Position numbers and translations under genes: made by a program
Notes under the pieces: generated by a model
Database searches by the model: none
Told to the model about the DNA's origin: nothing
Seen by the model: only the letters and a program-made list of their open reading frames with translations
Assembly: GCA_003165615.1 (NCBI GenBank)
Contig: PLWR01000556.1
Coordinates: 1-5,625 of the forward strand
Reading direction: 5' to 3'
Length of the DNA: 5,625 nucleotides
From: Acidobacteriota bacterium
Lineage (GTDB): Bacteria; Acidobacteriota; Terriglobia; UBA7540
Shown: piece by piece, positions 1 through 5,490 of the stretch
How the letters are laid out: every line of letters begins with the position of its first letter
How positions within the stretch are numbered: position 1 is the stretch's first letter

Positions 1-519
1 TTGGCCAGCACGCAGTTTCAGTACCAGGACGTTGGCGTAAACCTGGAATTGACGCCCCACCTTTTGGCGTCCGGGGAGGTCGCCCTTCACGCCAAGATCG
101 AAATTTCCTCCTTGGGCGCCAATGTAACCGTTGGGGGCGTTAGTGAGCCCACCTTCGGCCAGCGAGTGATTGAGCACGATATCCGATTGCGAGAAGGCGA
201 GGTAAACCTCTTGGGTGGGCTGCTTCAGAGCACGGAGACGGCCCAGGTGCAGGGAGTCCCTGGCCTGGGCAGTCTCCCGGTGCTGCACTACTTCTTTTCC
301 GAGGATCATAAGGAGGTCAGCGACGTCGAAGTGCTGGTGATGCTGACACCGCGGATCATTCGGCTGCCCGACAGTTCCCAGGATCAGAGTGCGAAGCCCT
401 TTGCTGCCCACGACGACTCCGGCTCCGGCCCTTTCGAGCTCAGATCCATACCAGAAACTCCCGAGCCAAGAGCGATCCCCCAAGGAGGTATCGGCCCAGG
501 CCAGCCGCCGGCTCATTAG
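1..519 (+). CDS. Secretin (type II/III secretion or type IV pilus outer-membrane pore), C-terminal part only
   Basis: The frame is open from base 1 and stops at TAG 517-519, so the N-terminus lies upstream of the window; the TTG at base 1 is most likely an internal leucine codon. The visible 172 residues carry the end of the secretin homology domain: a VGVNLELTPHL stretch (about residues 11-21), the REGEVNLLGGLLQ segment (64-76), and the family hallmark VPGLGSLPVLHYFFS (86-100), followed by VEVLVMLTPRII (109-120). Secretins form multimeric double-walled beta-barrel gates in the outer membrane (GspD, PilQ and YscC/InvG families). The last 50 or so residues are polar and Pro/Gly-rich, an unordered tail beyond the barrel. 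The N0/N1 or STN modules that would separate GspD from PilQ or a stand-alone secretin are not visible, so the exact system cannot be named. A receptor gene follows on the same strand after 56 nt. Confidence 0.88.
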   Translation: MASTQFQYQDVGVNLELTPHLLASGEVALHAKIEISSLGANVTVGGVSEPTFGQRVIEHDIRLREGEVNLLGGLLQSTETAQVQGVPGLGSLPVLHYFFSEDHKEVSDVEVLVMLTPRIIRLPDSSQDQSAKPFAAHDDSGSGPFELRSIPETPEPRAIPQGGIGPGQPPAH

Positions 520-575
520 AGGAATAAGGACTCTATAGCAGCACGGGGGAGTCGAGAGGATCGGAGGTTTCCGAA
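520..575 (+). other. Short spacer between secretin and receptor genes
   Basis: This 56-nt same-strand gap could allow co-transcription. It contains a weak inverted repeat, GACTC (529-533) and GAGTC (549-553), with a 15-nt loop and no T-run, so I do not call it a terminator. I see no convincing -35/-10 pair. The 3' end holds the receptor's ribosome binding site. Confidence 0.4.
563..567 (+). promoter_or_regulatory. Ribosome binding site of the TonB-dependent-receptor-like gene
   Basis: GGAGG lies 8 nt before ATG 576, which is optimal Shine-Dalgarno spacing. It fixes this ATG as the start, and the protein then begins directly with a signal peptide. Confidence 0.85.
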
Positions 576-3533
576 ATGTCAGATTCACGGAATTGGTTTC
601 GACGTTCGTTTCTTGCCGCCCTGGCGCTGCTTCTGATGGCAATTTGGGGACTTGCGCAGTCGGAGTTGGGAAACGTGCAGGGTCTGGTCACCGACCCATC
701 CGGAGCGGTGATACCGGCAATAACCGTAGTGGCTGTCGACGCTAACGGCACCTCGCACGAAACCCAAACCAATGAAGAGGGCCGCTACGCTTTCCACCAT
801 CTCGATCCCGGCGCTTACACCCTCCGCGTTCAGCTCAAAGGCTTTGCCAATTTCGAAAAACCGGGTGTCGTCGTCATCTCGGGCCAGCCTCAGACTGTGA
901 ACGTGAAACTACAGGTGACACTTGAGAAACAGCAGGTCACGGTGGAAGAGAATAGCGTGCATATCAGCGTTCAATCTGAAAACAACGCCAGTGGCTTGGT
1001 GCTGAAAGGGAAAGATCTCGACGCGCTTTCTGATGACCCCGACGAGTTGGCGTCGCAACTCCAGGCGCTGGCAGGCCCTGCCGCCGGGCCCAATGGCGGG
1101 GAAATCTACATTGACGGATTCACGGGCGGGGAGCTTCCCACGAAATCCTCCATCCGGGAAATCCGGGTGAATCAGAATCCCTTCTCCGCGCAATATGACA
1201 AGCTTGGATACGGGCGTATCGAAATTTTCACCAAGCCGGGCACAGACAAGTGGCACGGGCAAGGAATGGGTATGTTCAATGACTCCGCTCTCAATTCACG
1301 CAACCCCTTTGCAAGCACGGAGCCGGGCTACCATCGAGAATTCATGGACGGAAGCCTGGGGGGACCCCTCAGCAAGAAGGCCTCTATCTTCATCGATGGC
1401 GGGCGCCGGGATATGGCGGGAGATTCGGTGGTCAGCGCAGTAGTGTTGCACTCGAATCTCCAGCAAACGGCGTTCAGCCTGGCAGTGCCCAATCCCAACA
1501 CGAACACGAATCTAAGCTCCCGGATTGATTACCAACTGCCCTCGAACAACACCCTTACAGCGCGCTATCAGTTCTTTGACGTCACGATTAAGAATAATGG
1601 CATCGGGCAATTCGCCTTGGCAGCGCAAGGCTACAACACCCAACAAACCGAACACAACATCGAGATCAGCGACTCGCAGGTGATCAACGCGCGCGCCGTC
1701 AATGATTTCCGGCTGCAGTTTGTATATGACGGAAATACTCAAATTCCCCAGAGCCAGGACGCCACCGTGCTGGTTCAGGGAGCGTTCACGGGAGGGGGGA
1801 ATTCCCAAGGGAAGCTCTTGGACACGCAGAACCACGTCGAGATCCACAACCTCACGTCCCTTTCCAGAGGAAAACATTACTTCACGTTCGGCGGGAGGGT
1901 AAGAGATGTGAACGAATGGGATAGCTCCACAGGGAATTTCAACGGGACCTTCACTTTCGCATCGCTGGCTGCTTATCAATCCGCGGAAACCGCGCTTTGG
2001 GGGTGTCAGCAGGCAGGGGAAAGCTCCTGCCAAGCCAGCGGTGCGAGCCAATTCTCGCTCACGGCCGGAAATCCCGTCGCGGCGGTCAATTGGATCGACT
2101 TGGGGCTCTACGCGGAAGATCAATGGCGCCTTCGCTCCAATATGTCGCTCAATATCGGTCTCCGCTACGAGACGGAAAACTCCATCCACGATCGCACCGA
2201 TTTCGCCCCACGCGTGGGCTTCGCCTGGGCACTTGGCCATGGCAGTAGCGCGAAGACCGTCCTCCGCACCGGATTCGGCGTTTTCTACGACCGGTTTCAG
2301 GAAACTCAGGTTCTCGAAGCCAAGCGTTTGAATGGCGTGAACCAAACGCAATACATCGTTACCGATCCCGATTTCTTTCCCAACATTCCGCTCGCGAGCG
2401 AGCTCGCGCAGATGTCCGCCAACGCGACGGCAAACACCACCTATCAGATCGATCCCCATTTGCGGGCACCCTACACAATTCAGATCGCCGTCGGTGTGGA
2501 GCGGCAGGTTACAAAGAACGCCACGGTTTCCGTCACCTATCTCAACTCGCACGGCGTTCATCAACTCATGACCAGAAACATTAATGCGCCACTTCCCGGC
2601 ACCTACGTTTCATGCGCCACCGGCGATACCAACTGCACGCCGTCCGCCGGCACACGACCCTACGGGGATGTAGGGAACCTTTACCAATATGAGTCGGATG
2701 GCCTCTTTAATCAGAACCAGGTCATCACCAACCTAAATCTCCATCTAGGCACGAAGGTTGCCCTGTTCGGGTTTTACTCCCTGAATTTTGCCAATAGCAA
2801 CACGTCGGGCGTCAGCTCCTTCCCTTCCAATTCTTATGACCTTGCACTGGATTACGGTCGCGCCGCGTTTGACATCAGGCATCGCTTATTCTTGGGAGGA
2901 TCTTTTTCACTACCCAAAGGGCTCCGGCTAAGTCCGTTCATGCTCGCCAACTCGGGTTCGCCTTTCAATATCACGACCGGCCAAGACAATAACGGTGATT
3001 CCATATTCAACGACCGCCCCACCTACGCTCCCGCCGGAGCTACGGGAACAAATGTCGTCAAGACCCAGTGGGGAACGCTTGATGCTAATCCCCAAGCAGC
3101 CGAGACCGTCATTCCCATCAACCTTGGGACAGGGCCGGGGCAATTTTCCCTGAATCTCCGATTGAGCAAGACGATCGGTCTTGGGAGGAAGACCGAGAGC
3201 AGAACCCTCGGAGGTCCAATGGGGCCGCCACCGGGCGGGGGGCGTGGTGGGCCTCCGCCCGGCGGGGGCGGTGGCCCAGGCGGAGGTCTTGGCCCCGGTG
3301 GACTGAGCAGCAGCGGGGGACGGGGCGGACCCCCAGGACAGAATGTGAGTTATCGCTACAACCTGACCTTGGGCATCGGCGCAATGAACGCCTTCAACAT
3401 TGTGAATTTGGGGGCGCCTGTTGGCCAACTGAGTTCGCCGCTTTTCGGCAAGTCGAATTCTTTGGCAGGAGGCTTCGGCCCCCCGGGTGGTGGCAACCGT
3501 CAAATCGACTTCCAGGCGATGTTCAATTTTTAA
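576..3533 (+). CDS. TonB-dependent-receptor-like outer-membrane protein with N-terminal carboxypeptidase-regulatory-like domain
   Basis: This is a complete 985-residue protein. Residues 1-28 look like a signal peptide: basic N-region with R9-R10, a hydrophobic core at about 12-27, and likely cleavage near LAQ-SE. Residues 33-111 form a carboxypeptidase-regulatory-like beta-sandwich (GLVTDPSGAVIP ... NEEGRYAFHHLDPGAYTL). A plug-like domain follows at about 120-225, with GEIYIDGFTGGELP, IREIRVNQNPFSAQYD and GRIEIFTKPGTD. The rest is a long beta-barrel ending in aromatic F985, as outer-membrane proteins recognised by the BAM machinery do. Residues 795-815 carry the SPFNITTG...NGDS..NDRP motif seen in acidobacterial members, and 879-922 are a Gly/Pro-rich insert. 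Two close Cys pairs (477/485 and 680/687) probably sit in loops. The family takes up large substrates, often glycans or peptides, using TonB energy, or acts in adhesion (Oar-like proteins); the ligand here cannot be told. No classical TonB box is obvious. The architecture is secure; the transport role is inferred. Confidence 0.93.
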   Translation: MSDSRNWFRRSFLAALALLLMAIWGLAQSELGNVQGLVTDPSGAVIPAITVVAVDANGTSHETQTNEEGRYAFHHLDPGAYTLRVQLKGFANFEKPGVVVISGQPQTVNVKLQVTLEKQQVTVEENSVHISVQSENNASGLVLKGKDLDALSDDPDELASQLQALAGPAAGPNGGEIYIDGFTGGELPTKSSIREIRVNQNPFSAQYDKLGYGRIEIFTKPGTDKWHGQGMGMFNDSALNSRNPFASTEPGYHREFMDGSLGGPLSKKASIFIDGGRRDMAGDSVVSAVVLHSNLQQTAFSLAVPNPNTNTNLSSRIDYQLPSNNTLTARYQFFDVTIKNNGIGQFALAAQGYNTQQTEHNIEISDSQVINARAVNDFRLQFVYDGNTQIPQSQDATVLVQGAFTGGGNSQGKLLDTQNHVEIHNLTSLSRGKHYFTFGGRVRDVNEWDSSTGNFNGTFTFASLAAYQSAETALWGCQQAGESSCQASGASQFSLTAGNPVAAVNWIDLGLYAEDQWRLRSNMSLNIGLRYETENSIHDRTDFAPRVGFAWALGHGSSAKTVLRTGFGVFYDRFQETQVLEAKRLNGVNQTQYIVTDPDFFPNIPLASELAQMSANATANTTYQIDPHLRAPYTIQIAVGVERQVTKNATVSVTYLNSHGVHQLMTRNINAPLPGTYVSCATGDTNCTPSAGTRPYGDVGNLYQYESDGLFNQNQVITNLNLHLGTKVALFGFYSLNFANSNTSGVSSFPSNSYDLALDYGRAAFDIRHRLFLGGSFSLPKGLRLSPFMLANSGSPFNITTGQDNNGDSIFNDRPTYAPAGATGTNVVKTQWGTLDANPQAAETVIPINLGTGPGQFSLNLRLSKTIGLGRKTESRTLGGPMGPPPGGGRGGPPPGGGGGPGGGLGPGGLSSSGGRGGPPGQNVSYRYNLTLGIGAMNAFNIVNLGAPVGQLSSPLFGKSNSLAGGFGPPGGGNRQIDFQAMFNF
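3210..3341 (+). repeat. Gly/Pro-rich low-complexity insert in the receptor coding sequence
   Basis: About 130 bp of GC-rich, G/C-run sequence encodes residues 879-922, built of repeated GG, PPPGGG and GRGGPP units around a short LSSS break. It lies between a barrel strand (FSLNLRLSKTIGLG) and the closing strands (YRYNLTLGIGAMNAFNIVNLG), so it forms a flexible loop. Long G and C runs make the DNA prone to replication slippage. A second small patch, GGFGPPGGGN, sits just before the last strand. Confidence 0.85.
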
Positions 3534-3634
3534 TCGCTGGCCGGATTGAGGGTGAAAGGCTGGACGCTCAGATCTGCAATCAGGTTGTCGCTATCGAAGG
3601 GTCCCCGCCGGGCGGCTTTGCGTCAGGCGGGCGT

Positions 3635-3664
3635 CCGGCCGGGGCTAGGCAGCAACCCCGCCGG
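3635..3664. repeat. Strong hairpin downstream of receptor gene
   Basis: CCGGC (3635-3639) and GGGG (3641-3644) pair with CCCC (3656-3659) and GCCGG (3660-3664). This gives nine GC pairs with one bulged C at 3640 and an 11-nt loop (CTAGGCAGCAA). No T-run follows, so it is not a canonical intrinsic terminator; it could protect the mRNA 3' end or belong to a larger RNA fold. Confidence 0.5.
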
Positions 3665-3698
3665 TAGTGGCCTCAGCCCTAAGTACCGTGCCGCGCCA

Positions 3699-3717
3699 AG
3701 GCCCCCTGGTGGGGCTT
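3699..3717 (+). terminator. Possible weak intrinsic terminator of the receptor transcript
   Basis: The stem AGGCCCC/GGGGCTT, with one G-T wobble and loop CTGGT, is followed only by CCTAATG, a poor U-tract. Its position, about 165 nt after the receptor stop and before the IS, fits transcription termination, but the weak tail makes this tentative. It may simply be a stable 3' hairpin. Confidence 0.3.
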
Positions 3718-3767
3718 CCTAATGCGTACTTCAAATCTTTCGGACTTCCGACATTGATCGATGGGTA

Positions 3768-3771
3768 CTAG
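3768..3771. repeat. Candidate left target-site copy (CTAG)
   Basis: CTAG abuts the left terminal repeat; TTAG abuts the right one at 5487-5490. Three of four bases match. IS1380-family elements usually duplicate 4-5 bp, so this fits a duplication with one later substitution. The similarity can be read on into CTAGCCC and TTAGCCC, which makes the left border ambiguous by a few bases. Confidence 0.4.
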
Positions 3772-3787
3772 CCCGCTTTTCTCACCA
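3772..3787 (+). repeat. Left terminal inverted repeat of the IS1380 element
   Basis: CCCGCTTTTCTCACCA matches the right end read inward (CCCGGATATTTCACCA) at 12 of 16 positions, with the same length and perfect agreement in the outer CCCG and inner TCACCA. This is the expected transposase binding and cleavage site. Confidence 0.6.
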
Positions 3788-3791
3788 GGAC

Positions 3792-3818
3792 TCTCACGGC
3801 CGATTCGGGGCCATGAGA
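3792..3818. repeat. Hairpin just inside the left IS end
   Basis: TCTCACGGCC (3792-3801) pairs with GGCCATGAGA (3809-3818) across a 7-nt loop, with one C/A mismatch. It lies downstream of the transposase stop on the minus strand and close to the terminal repeat, so it could end or stabilise the transposase mRNA or be a subterminal protein site. No T-run follows on either strand. The first arm repeats TCTCAC, which also occurs at 3780-3785. Confidence 0.5.
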
Positions 3819-3978
3819 TTGGCGGCTGGCGGGGATTTGGGGCTGTGTCGTGTCGTGAGGTGACCAGGGGGCAAGAAAAGGCAGGGAGGACGGCTGAGCG
3901 GTAAGGGTTTACGGGCCGAAATTAGCACACTTCTCCCTGTGGATATTTTCCCCAACCAGTCCCTGCTCCCCCGCGGTT

Positions 3979-5391
3979 TCAGGTGCGCAACGGCACCTTC
4001 TGCAGCTGGGCATAGGCCTGCCGAAACCGTTCCGCGTAAGGGTAGCCTTCGGCCATGGACACCCAAACTTTTCGCACCGTGATTCGAATCAGCGCCCCGA
4101 TTTTCAGCAGCTTCAAGCGCAGCGTGGTGCATTGCGCCTGGGCCATTTCGGTTCCCTGCAGGCCCAGTCGTCGCAGTGCTTGCATCAGCGAGTAAGCCAC
4201 GGAAGAAAAGTACAAGCGGATTTGATTGCTGCGCAGATAGGCCGTGCTGGTGCGGTCGGAGAACAGCATCAATTGTTCTTTGATGCGGTTTTCCATCTCC
4301 CCTCGGGCACAGTACAGTTCCTCGTACAACGCCTGCGCCGCCCACTCTTGACTCGGCAACGAGGTCACGACGAAGCGCGGGTTGGCGCCTTTCTCCAGAT
4401 GCTCGGCCTTGGCCACCACGCGCCGCGCTCGCGACCAACTCTCCCGCGTTTGATAGATAAACTCCTGGAAGAACCGCGCCGCCTGTCCGGTCCGTTGGTA
4501 TTGCTCAGCGGCCCGCTCCAGCTCCGCCGTGATCTCCGCCCGCAAGCGCTCATTCTTGGCTAACCCCAAGACGTAATCCACCTGGTTCGCCTCGCACCAC
4601 GCCATCAGCTCTTCCCGGCAGAAACCGGAATCGCCGCGCACGATGATCCGCACCTCCGGCCACGCCTGCCGCACTTGCTGCACCAGGCGGGCCACCTCCT
4701 CCACGCTTCCCGCCGCCCCATCGATATCCGCCGGGCGCAGCCGCGCGCACAACAGGTGTTCTCCGCAAAAGATATACAACGGCAGATAGCAGTAGTGCCC
4801 GTAATAGCCGTGGAAGAATCGCCCTTCCTGATTCCCGTGCAGCGGATCGTCCGTGCTGTCCAGGTCCAGGATAATCTGCCGCGGCGGCTCGTCGTGCGCC
4901 TGGAGAAAAATCTCTCCCAACAGCCGGTCCACCGCGGCAAAATTCAATCCGATCTTCTTGTAGCGCTCTTCCACTTTCACCTCCGTCGCGGTCAACTCCA
5001 GCCGATTCAGCGTGCTCTTGCCCGCCAGCGCCTTGCCTTGATCGCGTTCCCGCACCCGGCTCTCCCCCGTCGGGTCCGGTTTCCCCGCCAACACCCCCAG
5101 CAGCGGGTCGCGCCGCAACTCGTCGTGATCATTCAAATCTTCGTACCCCAGCGCCAGCCCGTACACCCGCTGCGCCACCAACTCCTCCACCCGGTGCTCG
5201 ATGCGCTCCGCCTGCCGGTGGTCTCGGAAACAGGCCGCAAACTGGGCGATAATCCCCGTCCGCTTCTCCACCTCGCGCAGCAGCAACCCGCCCGCGTCGC
5301 TGGTGATCGCTCCGCCGTCAAACCTACTCCGCACTTCGCGCTTGTCCAGGGGGTGAAATTTCAGAAAATCTTGGTTACACTGTGTAGACAA
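3979..5391 (-). CDS. IS1380-family DDE transposase
   Basis: The transposase cuts and joins the element's ends. I start it at TTG 5391-5389 (470 residues) because an AGGAGG lies 8 nt upstream; the frame is open to TTG 5430, but that codon lies at the predicted transcription start. The N-terminal RFDGGAITSDAGGLLLREVEKR segment (about residues 23-44) is the hallmark of IS1380 transposases. The RNase H-like catalytic core follows: first Asp in LDLDSTDD (D178, codon 4858-4860), second Asp in VRGDSGF (D254, codon 4630-4632), and Glu in the GEMENRIKE signature (E367, codon 4291-4293). The full DDE triad is therefore present, and the length is normal for the family. The stop is TGA at 3981-3979. No frameshift is needed for expression. 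Translation appears guarded by an inverted repeat over the start. I see no sign of decay. Confidence 0.95.
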   Translation of the reverse strand: MSTQCNQDFLKFHPLDKREVRSRFDGGAITSDAGGLLLREVEKRTGIIAQFAACFRDHRQAERIEHRVEELVAQRVYGLALGYEDLNDHDELRRDPLLGVLAGKPDPTGESRVRERDQGKALAGKSTLNRLELTATEVKVEERYKKIGLNFAAVDRLLGEIFLQAHDEPPRQIILDLDSTDDPLHGNQEGRFFHGYYGHYCYLPLYIFCGEHLLCARLRPADIDGAAGSVEEVARLVQQVRQAWPEVRIIVRGDSGFCREELMAWCEANQVDYVLGLAKNERLRAEITAELERAAEQYQRTGQAARFFQEFIYQTRESWSRARRVVAKAEHLEKGANPRFVVTSLPSQEWAAQALYEELYCARGEMENRIKEQLMLFSDRTSTAYLRSNQIRLYFSSVAYSLMQALRRLGLQGTEMAQAQCTTLRLKLLKIGALIRITVRKVWVSMAEGYPYAERFRQAYAQLQKVPLRT

Positions 5392-5461
5392 AAGGCTGTC
5401 CTCCTTCTTCGGCAAAAGTCTTTTCCACAAAAATACTTATGCCAGAAATGGACAGCCTTTT
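5390..5461 (-). promoter_or_regulatory. Inverted repeat able to hide the transposase ribosome binding site and start
   Basis: GGACAGCCTTTT (5450-5461) and AAAAGGCTGTCC (5390-5401) are perfect 12-bp inverted arms separated by 48 nt. In a minus-strand transcript the downstream arm covers the last two bases of the Shine-Dalgarno, the spacer, and two bases of the TTG start. A transcript entering the IS from outside would contain both arms and fold; one starting at the element's own predicted promoter would lack the upstream arm. IS10 and IS50 use this arrangement to block read-through expression of transposase; its operation here is inferred. Confidence 0.6.
5400..5405 (-). promoter_or_regulatory. 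Ribosome binding site of the transposase
   Basis: Read on the minus strand this is AGGAGG within AAGAAGGAGG, 8 nt before TTG 5391-5389. The strong match and ideal spacing decide the start codon in favour of this TTG. Confidence 0.75.
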
Positions 5462-5465
5462 TCAA
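5436..5465 (-). promoter_or_regulatory. Candidate transposase promoter in the right IS end
   Basis: On the minus strand, TTGAAA (5465-5460) is a good -35 box. It is followed after 18 nt by CATAAG (5441-5436), a moderate -10 match (4 of 6 to TATAAT). Transcription would start near 5429-5430, downstream of the outer hairpin arm and about 40 nt before the TTG start. Phylum-specific promoter preferences are unknown here, so this is a prediction from sigma-70-like consensus only. Confidence 0.45.
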
Positions 5466-5470
5466 TTTAT

Positions 5471-5486
5471 TGGTGAAATATCCGGG
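5471..5486 (-). repeat. Right terminal inverted repeat of the IS1380 element
   Basis: TGGTGAAATATCCGGG, which read inward is CCCGGATATTTCACCA, mirrors the left end at 12 of 16 positions. It lies just upstream of the transposase promoter, the usual arrangement for this family. Confidence 0.65.
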
Positions 5487-5490
5487 TTAG
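5487..5490. repeat. Candidate right target-site copy (TTAG)
   Basis: This directly follows the right terminal repeat and is the partner of CTAG at 3768-3771, with one mismatch. See that entry for the uncertainty. Confidence 0.4.

Larger units (their letters stand above)
3534..3771. other. Non-coding GC-rich spacer between receptor gene and IS element
   Basis: I find no supported gene, tRNA or rRNA in these 238 bases. The segment 3601-3720 is rich in GC-paired inverted repeats, including two strong hairpins listed separately, so it may be transcribed and structured as the receptor mRNA's 3' region. The stretch 3721-3771 is less GC-rich, holds a small TCGGA-CT-TCCGA palindrome (3740-3751), and runs into the left end of the IS. 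Confidence 0.6.
3772..5486 (-). mobile_element. IS1380-family insertion sequence, apparently complete (about 1715 bp)
   Basis: The element carries one transposase on the minus strand. Its ends CCCGCTTTTCTCACCA (3772-3787) and, read from the right, CCCGGATATTTCACCA match at 12 of 16 positions. A 4-bp near-duplication (CTAG/TTAG) flanks it. A length near 1.7 kb and a single DDE transposase are typical of the family. The transposase frame is unbroken with all catalytic residues, so the copy could still be active. About 190 nt at the left end, after the transposase stop, are non-coding. The insertion lies between genes and interrupts no recognisable reading frame. The left border is less certain than the right: another sequence resembling the right end (GGATATTT, 3941-3948) lies inside and would give a shorter element. 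Confidence 0.8.

Noticed and set aside
529..553. GACTC/GAGTC inverted repeat as terminator between secretin and receptor
   Set aside because: The stem is only 5 bp with a 15-nt loop and no T-run.
1512..2564. Long minus-strand open frame (350 codons) inside the receptor gene
   Set aside because: It is fully antisense to a well-supported conserved gene, has no recognisable domain, and its composition reflects the complement of the receptor's codons.
2928..3503. Minus-strand open frame opposite the Gly/Pro-rich region
   Set aside because: The GC-rich repeat leaves few stop codons on either strand; no domain or ribosome binding site supports a gene.
3614..3625. TGACGCAAAGCC on the minus strand, identical to the core of the c-di-GMP-I (GEMM) riboswitch
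   Set aside because: The other conserved parts are missing: no GGGCAAACC with GNRA-type loop upstream and no matching receptor stem downstream. It also points away from any start codon. Infernal with the GEMM model would settle it.
3941..3955. GGATATTTTCCCCAA as the true left IS end
   Set aside because: It shares an 8-bp core with the right end, but the outer bases do not match and no target duplication sits beside it; 3772 gives a longer match and near-identical flanking 4-mers. Kept as an open alternative in the findings.
3794..4438. Minus-strand open frame across the transposase C-terminus and the IS tail
   Set aside because: It is out of frame with the intact transposase, has low-complexity Arg/Gly/Pro composition, and no recognisable domain.
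4675..5490. Plus-strand open frame (271 codons) antisense to the transposase
   Set aside because: It overlaps the transposase completely and runs through the regulatory end of the IS. Its Arg/Gln/Pro-rich, domain-free translation is a typical GC-rich shadow.
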